DNA of 64,000 nt from NCBI GenBank assembly GCA_963837395.1, contig CAWINI010000003.1, positions 434,001-498,000 on the forward strand, in the 5' to 3' direction. Both the position numbers and the translations under genes were made by a program. The DNA comes from CAVZQN01 sp963837395 (lineage in GTDB: Bacteria; Acidobacteriota; HRBIN11; JAKEFK01). Positions 52,807 through 60,822 of this stretch are shown here, one piece after another. The notes beneath the pieces were generated by a model that ran no database searches, was not told where the DNA came from, and was given only the letters and a program-made list of their open reading frames with translations. The first letter of the stretch is position 1. The number at the start of each line of letters is the position of its first letter.

Positions 52807-53091
52807 GTGAAAATGTTGCGGATCGGTTTCGGAAATGCAGTAGTAGCCTCAAGGGTACGGAAGATTTTATCTCTGAAAACGCCAGCAGGACGCCGCTGGC
52901 AACAAGAAGCTGATGAAATCGGAAAATTGATCGATGCAACCGCGGGCAGACACACCCGTACGGTTTTAATTACCGATAGCGGTCATATCATCTTGTCATC
53001 CCTGACATCGGAAATGTTAAAGGAACGCTGGAAAGTGTTGACAGAGGAAGCTGAAGAATCTTTTATTGACAAAGACGAGGGCGTCCAATAA
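52807..53091 (+). CDS. RemA-like (DUF370) regulatory protein
   Basis: 94 residues. The opening IGFGNAVVASRV and the core IDATAGRHTRTVLITDSGHIILSS (at about residues 42-65) match the DUF370/RemA family (typical core DATYGRRTRAVIIMDSGHVILS). In Bacillus RemA is a DNA-binding activator of biofilm matrix genes; outside Firmicutes the role is unknown. The start may be GTG at 52807 or ATG at 52813. It stands about 100 bases before folB, with a repeat between them. Confidence 0.75.
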   Translation: MKMLRIGFGNAVVASRVRKILSLKTPAGRRWQQEADEIGKLIDATAGRHTRTVLITDSGHIILSSLTSEMLKERWKVLTEEAEESFIDKDEGVQ

Positions 53092-53145
53092 CATTTCCAA
53101 TCGTTGTGCCCGTCGATAAATCCAGAGTTGGGCTAACCAAGTGCA

Positions 53146-53186
53146 TTTCCCCTCCTTGGATAAGGAGGGGATTAAGGGGTGGTTGA
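53146..53186. repeat. CCCCTCCTTGGATAAGGAGGGG repeat
   Basis: Hairpin CCCCTCCTT-gga-TAAGGAGGGG followed by ATTAAGGGGTGG. The same element flanks the DUF559 remnant at 62213-62440. It lies just upstream of folB. Confidence 0.75.
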
Positions 53187-53195
53187 ATCTAAAAA

Positions 53196-53573
53196 ATGCA
53201 TCAAGACAGAATCATCATAAAAGGACTTCACTGTTCGGTGCGGGTTGGTGTTCGCAAAGAGGAACAGGAAGTGCGCAGGAATTGTGAAATTGATACTACT
53301 TTGTATTTTGATTTGTCCAATGCGGCTGAAAGCGATCACCTGGAAAAAACCATTAACTACAGCAAGGTAATCGACATTATTCTGGATCATTCCAGAACGG
53401 TACAGTTTAAACTTTTGGAATCATTTGCATATTTCTTGTTTCAGGAAATCTTTAAAAACACCGCTGCAGAGCGTGTGCATTTGCGTGTGAAAAAGATGAA
53501 TCCCCCAATTGAAGGACGCTTTCAATACGTTGGGGTGGAGTTGAGCCGGACCCGAAAGGACTTTGGTTTGTGA
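53196..53573 (+). CDS. folB: dihydroneopterin aldolase FolB
   Basis: Folate pathway enzyme that cleaves 7,8-dihydroneopterin to 6-hydroxymethyl-dihydropterin and glycolaldehyde. 125 residues, normal length. Family motifs: IIIKGLHCSVRVGVRKEE (about 6-23), INYSKVIDII, the LLESFAYFL helix with the pterin-binding Glu, and VHLRVKKMNPP with the catalytic Lys. No other folate genes are nearby. The start has no Shine-Dalgarno and follows the repeat within ten bases. Confidence 0.9.
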   Translation: MHQDRIIIKGLHCSVRVGVRKEEQEVRRNCEIDTTLYFDLSNAAESDHLEKTINYSKVIDIILDHSRTVQFKLLESFAYFLFQEIFKNTAAERVHLRVKKMNPPIEGRFQYVGVELSRTRKDFGL

Positions 53574-53581
53574 ATTGTTCT

Positions 53582-53619
53582 GAGGCCGGCAGTCGCGCCC
53601 TGCCTCCGCAGCCGGCCTC
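53582..53619. repeat. GAGGCCGGC inverted repeat
   Basis: GAGGCCGGC (53582-53590) reversed as GCCGGCCTC (53611-53619) in the gap between folB and the aconitase-family gene. TATAAT follows at 53626-53631, three bases before the next ATG. Confidence 0.6.
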
Positions 53620-53634
53620 GAAGGTTATAATACT

Positions 53635-55662
53635 ATGCATATAGTACTACCAGCGCGCTTAAAAGAAGGCCAAAAATTAAAGGATCTGGCCGATGATCAG
53701 CCGAATGCAATTTCGGCTTCGAAAAACATAATCCGCGGCAAAGCGCTCATTTTTTGGGACCAAAAACATCCCGGCAAGAAACTAGATGCGATCGATACCG
53801 ATCAAATCACTCCTTCAAAATTTTGTGTTTCCGAGAGTTTAGAATCGCTGGATGAGAAATGGAAAGAAGGAGCCTTCCGCTATTTGATGCGGGATTTTCG
53901 AGAGCGTGTGCATCGCGGCGAGACATTTGTCATCGCCGGTGATCGTTTTGGAATTGGTTCTTCGCGCGAAATGAGTCCTGCCGGTCTTAAAGCAATTGCA
54001 GAAGAAGTTGGCTTACAGATGGTGATTGTTTGCGGAAACAACATGGGTGATATTTTTCGCCGGAATGCATTTAATCTCGGCCTTCAAGTGGTTCAATCAC
54101 CTGAAGCTGTTCAAGATGCGCAGGATGGTGATGAGTTTACGTTCGATGTTCTATCGCGCAAATTAACCAATGTAACTCAAGAAAAGGGATACGAGCCCCA
54201 ACCCTTAACACCGAAAGAGGATGAGATTCGAAGAACCGGTGGAATTTTCGCATTAGGCCGCAGAGAATTTCGCGAGTCAGTTGCACGTAAACCGGAAATT
54301 GTTTGGCCCGATCCGGAAACTGCAAAAAAGATGACAACCACAGAACAAATCGTTTGGGCTCATCGTGTGGATAAAGATGCTGTGGTAAAACCCGGCGCTA
54401 CTTTGCGGGTGTTTGCAGATTTGCTACCAGCATCTGATGGCACTGCCCCGTTTTCGATTCACACTTTTAATCAAATCACTGGCGGCAATACGATCTATCC
54501 AAGACAAGCCGCGGTCGCAAATGATCATTTTGTGTTTACCGGAAAAGCAGAAGACGAAGCGCAGACTTCCATCTCACGTGAATTCGCGAAGATACATAAA
54601 ATTGAAAAACCATATTATGCAGATCCCGGTGATGGTATCTTTCATTTTTATTTTCCAGAACAAGGACTGGTATATCCCGGACAATTTATTCCGGGTGCCG
54701 ATTCACACAGCCGAGCTTATGGTGCATATGGCGCAGTCGGATTCGGTGTTGGATCAACAACTCTTGGATTTGGATGGTCGACAGGTTACGTTTACTTTAC
54801 TCTTGCGCGCGCACGCCGGGTAATTTTTGCCGGCAAACTTCAGCCATGGGTAAGCGGTAAAGATATCGTTTTGAAATTATTGGAACGATGGGGAACCGCA
54901 CAATCACAAGGGATGTCGGTTGAATTCGTGGATCAAAACAAACAATTGCCTGTTGCGTACCGAAATACAATCGCAAACATGATGGCTGAAGGTGAAGCAC
55001 AAAACGGAATTTTTGCGCCAGATGAATTGACGTATGAATGGTATCGCCAAAAAGGGATTACAGAACTTCCCTATCCATCACTGCAACCCGGTTCTGAAGC
55101 ATTTTATGAAATCGCTGAAACATTAAATTTAAGTGATGTTGTTCCGATGATTGCGAAACCATTCAGCCCCGGAAATGCATATCCTGCGGAAGAGGTGGCG
55201 AAAGAACATATTCCTTTTGATAAGGCTTACATCGGTTCATGTACGAATGGAAGTTATGATGATTTACTGCAGGCAGCATTGGTGATCCGTGCGGCACGAA
55301 AAGCAGGAATACACAAGACAGCGCGCGATCTGGTGATTTTTCCAGGATCAGGTGGTGTGAAGAAAGCGATCGAAATTTCGGATCCACGTTTAGGAAATGA
55401 ATCGATCGCCGATGTGTTTCGATCCGTGGGTGGAGAGATTCGAAATTCGTGGTGTGGTCCGTGTTTTGGGCAAGGTCCGGATGCATTGAAAATCGGACAA
55501 CGTGCAATCACATCCTTTAATCGCAACTGGCAAAATCGTATGGGGGTTGGTGGCGAAGGTTATCTTGCAAGTCCGGCTGTGGTTGCATCTTCAGCAATGG
55601 TTGGATATATGGCTCCTCCAACCGAACTGAATATTAAATGGACCGCGGAACAAAATATATAA
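53635..55662 (+). CDS. aconitase-superfamily hydro-lyase with swivel domain first
   Basis: 675 residues. Residues about 1-200 are the swivel (LeuD-like) domain: FVIAGDRFGIGSSREMSP and the preceding DTDQITPSKF. Residues about 240-670 are the 4Fe-4S catalytic part: GADSHSRAYGAYGAVGFGVG, cluster cysteines in GSCTNGS and WCGPCFG, and the GVGGEGYLASP segment. In aconitase A and isopropylmalate isomerase fusions the swivel is last; this order is that of AcnB but without its N-terminal HEAT-like domain (AcnB is about 865 residues). Substrate (citrate, methylcitrate, isopropylmalate or homocitrate-like) is open. TATAAT lies just before the start. Confidence 0.8.
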   Translation: MHIVLPARLKEGQKLKDLADDQPNAISASKNIIRGKALIFWDQKHPGKKLDAIDTDQITPSKFCVSESLESLDEKWKEGAFRYLMRDFRERVHRGETFVIAGDRFGIGSSREMSPAGLKAIAEEVGLQMVIVCGNNMGDIFRRNAFNLGLQVVQSPEAVQDAQDGDEFTFDVLSRKLTNVTQEKGYEPQPLTPKEDEIRRTGGIFALGRREFRESVARKPEIVWPDPETAKKMTTTEQIVWAHRVDKDAVVKPGATLRVFADLLPASDGTAPFSIHTFNQITGGNTIYPRQAAVANDHFVFTGKAEDEAQTSISREFAKIHKIEKPYYADPGDGIFHFYFPEQGLVYPGQFIPGADSHSRAYGAYGAVGFGVGSTTLGFGWSTGYVYFTLARARRVIFAGKLQPWVSGKDIVLKLLERWGTAQSQGMSVEFVDQNKQLPVAYRNTIANMMAEGEAQNGIFAPDELTYEWYRQKGITELPYPSLQPGSEAFYEIAETLNLSDVVPMIAKPFSPGNAYPAEEVAKEHIPFDKAYIGSCTNGSYDDLLQAALVIRAARKAGIHKTARDLVIFPGSGGVKKAIEISDPRLGNESIADVFRSVGGEIRNSWCGPCFGQGPDALKIGQRAITSFNRNWQNRMGVGGEGYLASPAVVASSAMVGYMAPPTELNIKWTAEQNI

Positions 55663-55665
55663 ATG

Positions 55666-55720
55666 GGAGGGCGGGCTCTGTGCCCGCCGTCGGATTGGCG
55701 GGCAGGGACGCCCGCCCTCC
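55666..55720. repeat. GGAGGGCGGGC double hairpin
   Basis: Outer arms GGAGGGCGGGC (55666-55676) and GCCCGCCCTCC (55710-55720), inner arms GCCCGCC/GGCGGGC. It lies between the aconitase-family gene and the aldehyde dehydrogenase and may act as a terminator. Confidence 0.7.
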
Positions 55721-55745
55721 AGACGCGTTTTATTTTGGAGGCTTT

Positions 55746-56864
55746 ATGACAATTGAAGCAATAAACCCGGCAACCGAAGAAATCATCCGAACTTATGAGC
55801 AAACGACCTGGGAACAAATCGAATCAATTCTTGATGAAATGCAAAAGACGTTTTTAAGCTGGAAAGAAACGAACTTTGCGGAGCGCACCCAAAAAATGAA
55901 AGTAGCTGCGCGCATTCTCAGGGATCATAAAGACGAATACGCACGATTGATGGCAGATGAAATGGGAAAACCGCTTGCGCAAGGTAAAGCTGAAGCCGAA
56001 AAGTGCGCATGGTGTTGCGATTATTATGCAGACAATGCTAAGAAATTCCTGGCACCTGAAGTTGTAGAAACGGATGCATCGAAAAGTTTTGTCAGCTATC
56101 AACCGTTAGGAATTGTACTTGCAGTAATGCCCTGGAATTTTCCTTTCTGGCAAGTTTTTAGATTTGCAGCGCCAGCATTAATGGCCGGGAATGCAGGTTT
56201 ATTGAAACATGCCTCCAATGTTCCAGGTTGCGCACTGGCGATTGAAAAGATCTTTCATGATGCGGGGTTTCCAAAGAATTTATTTCGAAGTGTTCTTATA
56301 AGCAATGATGTTGTCGCCCGCATTATTGAACATCCTGATGTTAAAGCGGCAACTTTAACTGGCAGTACTCCAGCAGGAAAAGCGGTTGCATCAAAAGCGG
56401 GCGAAGTTCTTAAAAAAACTGTACTCGAACTTGGCGGAAGCGATCCATACGTAATCCTGAAAGATGCTGATTTGGATTCCGCTGTTGATACCTGTGTTAC
56501 ATCACGATTAATTAATGGCGGACAAAGCTGCATCGCTGCTAAGCGATTTATTGTTGTAAAAGAAGTCAGGAAGAATTTCGAAGATAAATTTGTAGCAAAA
56601 ATGAAATCGAAAAAAATGGGCAATCCGCTGGAAGAAGGAGTGGATGTGGGGCCGCAAGCAAGAATCGATTTGAGGAATGCATTGCATCGCCAGGTTGTGA
56701 TCAGCATTGAAAAAGGGGCCCGTTTACTTTTGGGAGGGACGATTCCAGATCACAAAGGCGCGTATTACGAGCCCACAGTTCTAACGGATGTGAAAAAAGG
56801 GATGCCTGCATATGATGACGAATTGTTTGGGCACTGTTGCCGCAATCATTCCGGTGGAAAATGA
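55746..56864 (+). CDS. aldehyde dehydrogenase (succinate-semialdehyde type), N-terminal part
   Basis: NAD(P)-linked oxidation of an aldehyde to an acid. Start ATG 55746 with a GGAGG Shine-Dalgarno and the family opening INPATEEII. Visible: VMPWNFPFWQ, LTGSTPAGKAV, catalytic Glu in LELGGSDPYV and catalytic Cys in GGQSCIAAKR. The SDPYV form is typical of GabD1/YneI-like succinate-semialdehyde dehydrogenases of about 455 residues. The frame is lost at GGG (56829-56831); the rest is in the next entry. Confidence 0.88.
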   Translation: MTIEAINPATEEIIRTYEQTTWEQIESILDEMQKTFLSWKETNFAERTQKMKVAARILRDHKDEYARLMADEMGKPLAQGKAEAEKCAWCCDYYADNAKKFLAPEVVETDASKSFVSYQPLGIVLAVMPWNFPFWQVFRFAAPALMAGNAGLLKHASNVPGCALAIEKIFHDAGFPKNLFRSVLISNDVVARIIEHPDVKAATLTGSTPAGKAVASKAGEVLKKTVLELGGSDPYVILKDADLDSAVDTCVTSRLINGGQSCIAAKRFIVVKEVRKNFEDKFVAKMKSKKMGNPLEEGVDVGPQARIDLRNALHRQVVISIEKGARLLLGGTIPDHKGAYYEPTVLTDVKKGMPAYDDELFGHCCRNHSGGK

Positions 56865-57114
56865 AGAAGAAGCAATTCAGGTTGCAAACGATTCTGTGTT
56901 TGGACTTGGTGCTGCTGTGTTTACACAAGATCTAAAACGCGGGGAAAAAATTGCGGAAGAAAGATTGGAGGCCGGATCTTGTTTTGTAAATACGTTTGTG
57001 AAATCAGATCCGCGTCTTCCGTTTGGCGGGATCAAAGAATCAGGATATGGACGCGAGCTTTCGTATTTTGGAATCAGGGAGTTTGTAAACATCAAAACGG
57101 TTTACATCAAATAA
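56812..57114 (+). CDS. aldehyde dehydrogenase, C-terminal part
   Basis: Continuation of the preceding gene after removal of one G: TVAAIIPVENEEEAIQVAND, VFTQDLKRGEKIAEER and the C-terminal PFGGIKESGYGREL of the family. The real continuation begins near 56832; the start listed is internal. Together the two parts give about 455 residues. Confidence 0.8.
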   Translation: MMTNCLGTVAAIIPVENEEEAIQVANDSVFGLGAAVFTQDLKRGEKIAEERLEAGSCFVNTFVKSDPRLPFGGIKESGYGRELSYFGIREFVNIKTVYIK

Positions 57115-57118
57115 AATC

Positions 57119-57195
57119 AACCACGAAGCACACGAAGAAGCACGAAGTAAAAAATACTTCAAAAACCTTTGTGGCACTTCGTGATCTTCGTGGTT
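57119..57195. repeat. AACCACGAAG...CTTCGTGGTT inverted repeat
   Basis: AACCACGAAG (57119-57128) reversed at 57186-57195, with inner CACGAAG/CTTCGTG copies. It lies between aldehyde dehydrogenase and the M20 gene; a sister copy is at 58654-58727 on the other side of that gene. Confidence 0.75.
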
Positions 57196-57213
57196 AAAAA
57201 AGGGAGGGGATCT

Positions 57214-58647
57214 ATGAAAATCACACTCATCAGCTTACTAATCGTTTGGTCATTGTTCATTACTTTCACTTTCGCGGATGACGCTCTAAAAAAATCCGCA
57301 GTGGCAAACATCGAAAAACGCGCCACAGAAATGACTGCATTGAGCGATCAAATCTGGGAATATGCAGAGCTTGCATTGCGCGAGACCAAATCATCGAAAG
57401 CATTGGCGGACTATGCGGAACAGCAAGGATTTAAAGTAACGCGCGGCGTTGCAGAAATGCCCACCGCATTTATCGCTGAATTTGGCGAAGGGCGACCGTT
57501 GATTGCAATCCTTGGTGAATATGATGCGCTGCCAGGCATTTCGCAAAAAGCCTCATCACATAAAGAAGCATTGCAAGCTGGAGCTCCCGGTCATGGTTGC
57601 GGACACAATTTGTTTGGAGTTGCCAGTCTTGGTGCCGCCATTGCGATCAAAGATTTAATTCAAGCCGGCAAACTGAAAGGAACAATCCGCTTTTACGGCA
57701 CACCCGCGGAAGAATCAGTTGGCGGTAAAGCGTACATGGTGCGTGAGGGTTTGTTTAAGGATGTTGATGTTGCATTAGCATGGCATCCGGATGATGAAAC
57801 AGAAGCGGATACAGACAGCACTCAAGCGATGGTTGATTTCATTGTGGAGTTTAAAGGGAAAGCAGCGCATGCTGCAGCCGATCCATGGAATGGAAGAAGC
57901 GCATTAGATGGATTGGAGCTTTTTACGCATGCATTAAATATGATGCGAGAACATGTACGTCCTACAGTACGAATGCATTACGTGATCCAATCCGGCGGAG
58001 ATGTTCCGAACGTCGTCCCGGAATATGCAAAGTTATGGTGTTGGGTTCGTGATTCCAAAAAAGTCAGAGTCGACGAATTGCTTGAACGTGTAAAAAAGAT
58101 GGCAGAAGGTTCAGCAATGTCAGCAGGTGTGGAAGCAAAGCTCACAGTTCAAGGCGGATCACCGGAAGTTCTGGTGAACATGACCGGCGAAAAAATACTT
58201 GATGCAAATTTGCGATGGCTCGGACCTGTGAAATTCACGCCAGAGGAACAAGCCTTTGCAAAAGCAATTCAAAAAGAAACTGGCGTAAAAGAAGTTGGCT
58301 TAACTGAAAAAATCAATGATTTGAACTTAAACCCTGGTGAACCGGAAGGTGGATCTACGGATGTTGCCGACGTGAGCTGGGTCGTTCCAACATTACATGT
58401 TTCAGTGGTTACTGCTGCAAAAGATGCACCATGGCACGCATGGCCAGTGGTTGCAACCGGTGGAATGTCGATTGGACACAAAGGAATGACGTATGCGTCA
58501 AAAGCTCTTGCTGCCACCATGATCGATCTATACAAAGATCCGAAAAAGGTTGAGGCCGTGAAAAAAGATTTCGCGGATAAAAAAGGCGACGTTATATATA
58601 AAGGATATATTCCCGACGGCCCGCCCAAGGTTTTGAATAATAAGTAA
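57214..58647 (+). CDS. exported M20-family amidohydrolase (AbgB-like)
   Basis: 477 residues from the ATG at 57214, preceded by GGGAGGGG and opening a signal peptide (LISLLIVWSLFITFTFA). M20 metallopeptidase pattern: ILGEYDALPGIS, GHGCGHNLFG, AEESVGGKAYMV (catalytic Glu pair) and AWHPDDETEAD; a lid domain follows (about 200-330, VEFKGKAAHAAADPWNGRSALDG). The closest groups hydrolyse p-aminobenzoyl-glutamate or N-acyl amino acids. Export is uncommon for this group. It is flanked by two sister inverted repeats. Confidence 0.85.
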   Translation: MKITLISLLIVWSLFITFTFADDALKKSAVANIEKRATEMTALSDQIWEYAELALRETKSSKALADYAEQQGFKVTRGVAEMPTAFIAEFGEGRPLIAILGEYDALPGISQKASSHKEALQAGAPGHGCGHNLFGVASLGAAIAIKDLIQAGKLKGTIRFYGTPAEESVGGKAYMVREGLFKDVDVALAWHPDDETEADTDSTQAMVDFIVEFKGKAAHAAADPWNGRSALDGLELFTHALNMMREHVRPTVRMHYVIQSGGDVPNVVPEYAKLWCWVRDSKKVRVDELLERVKKMAEGSAMSAGVEAKLTVQGGSPEVLVNMTGEKILDANLRWLGPVKFTPEEQAFAKAIQKETGVKEVGLTEKINDLNLNPGEPEGGSTDVADVSWVVPTLHVSVVTAAKDAPWHAWPVVATGGMSIGHKGMTYASKALAATMIDLYKDPKKVEAVKKDFADKKGDVIYKGYIPDGPPKVLNNK

Positions 58648-58653
58648 TTTTTT

Positions 58654-58727
58654 AACCACGAAGTACACGAAGGGCACGAAAAAAAGAATCATAGAAAAAC
58701 TTCTTGCTTCTTGGTGAACTTCGTGGT
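58654..58727. repeat. AACCACGAAG...CTTCGTGGT inverted repeat
   Basis: AACCACGAAG (58654-58663) with ACACGAAGGGCACGAA, reversed as CTTCGTGGT (58719-58727). It follows the M20 gene, mirroring the copy upstream. Confidence 0.75.
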
Positions 58728-58740
58728 GTGTTCTTGGAAT

Positions 58741-58766
58741 GCCGGCGAGGCCGCCGGCGTTACAAA
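58741..58766. repeat. GCCGGCGAGGCCGCCGGCG repeat arm
   Basis: A single arm, GCCGGCGAGGCCGCCGGCGT followed by TACAAA, closely related to the arms of the element at 34535-34719. Confidence 0.6.
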
Positions 58767-59866
58767 CTGCTGCTCAAGAATTCGTGCAGCAACACGTGAA
58801 AATGGTGAACGCCATTTTCACGCTTCACTGAAAAGCGTCCACGAACATAGGTTTTTGATTTCAAACCACGCTGCACAGCTTCACAAATTTCGATATCTTC
58901 TTTTTGAATCTGATCGCTGAACGCTATCGATTCATTCAACGACTCCCATCCTGAAGCCGATCCTGGATCATTGAAGTACCATTCGAAAATTGTTAGTGTT
59001 TGTTGATGATCGAGCGGTAGTATGTGATTGAATTGCAAATTATCCGGATATATGTTGATCATCCAGTTTGGAAACAGCCAATAATACAGAGCTTTTGATT
59101 CTTCACTTGATCTCACATACCGCCGATCGCGCCCGTGCAAATCTCCGGGCTTCAAGTCTCGAATTGGAGCATGGGCAGAACTGTAATAGCGGAATGTGTC
59201 TACCCGATATTTTTCATAATCCACTTCACGAAACAATTCCGGATGGGCGATTGGAATATGATATCCCTCCAAATAATTATCAATGTAAACTTTCCAATTG
59301 CAGTTCACAATGTAATCACGCCGTTCAACCAGCCGCATTTTATTTAAATCGACACCCATTTCTTGAACTTCATCGTTGATCTTTCCCATGTAGTCTCGAA
59401 GCGGCATTGGATGCGATTTCAAATTTACATAAACAAACGGTCCCCAGGATTCTACTGTTGCAGATGGAAGACAAATTTCATCTTTGTTCCAGTTTTTTAC
59501 ACCTTCAAAATCAGGTTGTGTTAAAAGGCGGCCATCAAGACTGTAAGTCCAGCCATGATATCGGCACTGCAAACTCTTTCGATTTCCTTTTCCAACAGCA
59601 ACAGGCCCGGCACGATGGCGGCAAACATTTGACATCGCATGCAGCTTTTCATCGGTCCCATTTGTTACAACCAATGGTTCCCCCGCAATTTCGCAAGCAT
59701 GAAAATCACCCGGACGTTGCAGCAATTCGGTTCTGCTTACTGGCTGCCATGTTTGGGAAAAGATTTTTTGTTTTTCAAATTCTAAGAAAGCAGGATCGGT
59801 GTACCAGCGTGCGGGAATAGTTGAGGCGAGGGATAAGTCCGGTTCGGGATCGTAATCTTTGAACAT
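58760..59866 (-). CDS. Rieske non-haem iron oxygenase alpha subunit (choline/carnitine monooxygenase-like)
   Basis: 368 residues. The 2Fe-2S Rieske motif is CRH...CRYHGW, the mononuclear iron site DNYLEGYHIPIAHPEL gives two His, and a distal Asp lies in EDIEICEAV. The layout and SHPMPLRDYMGKI region resemble choline monooxygenase, GbcA and CntA, which oxidise quaternary amines. The neighbouring OpuC-type transporter, which imports such amines, supports this. The needed reductase is not in the window. Its ATG abuts a hexamer palindrome on the minus strand. Confidence 0.8.
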   Translation of the reverse strand: MFKDYDPEPDLSLASTIPARWYTDPAFLEFEKQKIFSQTWQPVSRTELLQRPGDFHACEIAGEPLVVTNGTDEKLHAMSNVCRHRAGPVAVGKGNRKSLQCRYHGWTYSLDGRLLTQPDFEGVKNWNKDEICLPSATVESWGPFVYVNLKSHPMPLRDYMGKINDEVQEMGVDLNKMRLVERRDYIVNCNWKVYIDNYLEGYHIPIAHPELFREVDYEKYRVDTFRYYSSAHAPIRDLKPGDLHGRDRRYVRSSEESKALYYWLFPNWMINIYPDNLQFNHILPLDHQQTLTIFEWYFNDPGSASGWESLNESIAFSDQIQKEDIEICEAVQRGLKSKTYVRGRFSVKRENGVHHFHVLLHEFLSSSL

Positions 59867-59952
59867 AATCGTACTCTTACTCTTACTCTTACTCTTACTC
59901 GTACTCTCAATCTAGCTTTCGATTACGATTAAGAGTAAGAGTACGAGTATGA
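59867..59952. repeat. hexamer-based palindrome abutting a start codon
   Basis: CGTACT/CTTACT hexamers on the left, AGTAAG/AGTACG hexamers on the right, around a short unique centre. It touches the minus-strand ATG at 59866 and reaches the stop of the upstream gene. Third copy of the family. Confidence 0.8.
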
Positions 59953-60822
59953 TTATTCCAGTTGCTTTAAGAATTCGGAGGCAACTTGTTTAACATCGCG
60001 GTGATCAACATCGATTTCCGCATTCAGCCGCCTCATTTCATCGGCTGAGATTTTACCACCCAGCTGATTCAACACATCACGCAATTCCGGATACTGCGCA
60101 AGCGTTGCACTTCGAATTACCGGTGCTGCTTCATAAGGCGGAAAATAATGCTGGTCATCTTCCAACACAAACAAATCAAGTTTTGCTATAACACCATTTG
60201 TCACATCGCCCGCAGCAAAATCTATTTGTTTATTGGCAAGTGCCTTATAACTTAATGTCAAATCCATCACACGCGGCGGTTCCTTGAATTTAAGCCCATA
60301 CAATGCTGCCATTCCAGGATAACCATCTTTGCGTTCCATAAATTCATAACCAAATCCAGCGATCCACTGTGGCGCATATCGTGCCGCTTCAGAAATCGTT
60401 TTGATACCCAGCTTTCGTGCATCTTCACCACGTATCAAAATCGCAAAAGTATTGTTAAAGCCAAGCGGCTTCAACCATTCCAAATTGAACTGCTTCACAT
60501 AACTATCATGGACAATTTTGAATACAGTTGATGCATCATTTTGTGGTTCCATTTTCAGGATCGCAGTCAAAGCAGTGCCGGTGTATTCAACGTAGGTATC
60601 CATCCCACCGGCTGTTAAAGCTTGATGGCAAATAAAGCTTCCACCTAAATTTAGCTTTCTTTGAACTTTTAACGTGGTCTTGTTTTCAATTTGCTGCGCG
60701 ATGATTTCACCCAGCAGTACCTGCTCACTAAAATTTTTTGAGCCAACAACAATTTCATTATTTTTGCTGTTACATCCCGCAAAAGCAGTGATAATCAGAA
60801 TCAGGATGAATATTTTTTTCAT
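59953..60822 (-). CDS. OpuC/OsmF-type betaine/choline-binding lipoprotein
   Basis: 289 residues. Lipoprotein signal (FILILIITAFAGC, Cys17), then IVVGSKNFSEQVLLGEI, the standard opening of OpuC-type solute-binding proteins for glycine betaine, carnitine or choline; GGMDTYVEYTGTAL and YAPQWIAGFGYEF also fit. Tyr/Trp residues could form the aromatic cage for the quaternary ammonium. The start overlaps the permease stop (ATGA 60819-60822), so the three transporter genes are one transcript. Confidence 0.88.
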   Translation of the reverse strand: MKKIFILILIITAFAGCNSKNNEIVVGSKNFSEQVLLGEIIAQQIENKTTLKVQRKLNLGGSFICHQALTAGGMDTYVEYTGTALTAILKMEPQNDASTVFKIVHDSYVKQFNLEWLKPLGFNNTFAILIRGEDARKLGIKTISEAARYAPQWIAGFGYEFMERKDGYPGMAALYGLKFKEPPRVMDLTLSYKALANKQIDFAAGDVTNGVIAKLDLFVLEDDQHYFPPYEAAPVIRSATLAQYPELRDVLNQLGGKISADEMRRLNAEIDVDHRDVKQVASEFLKQLE

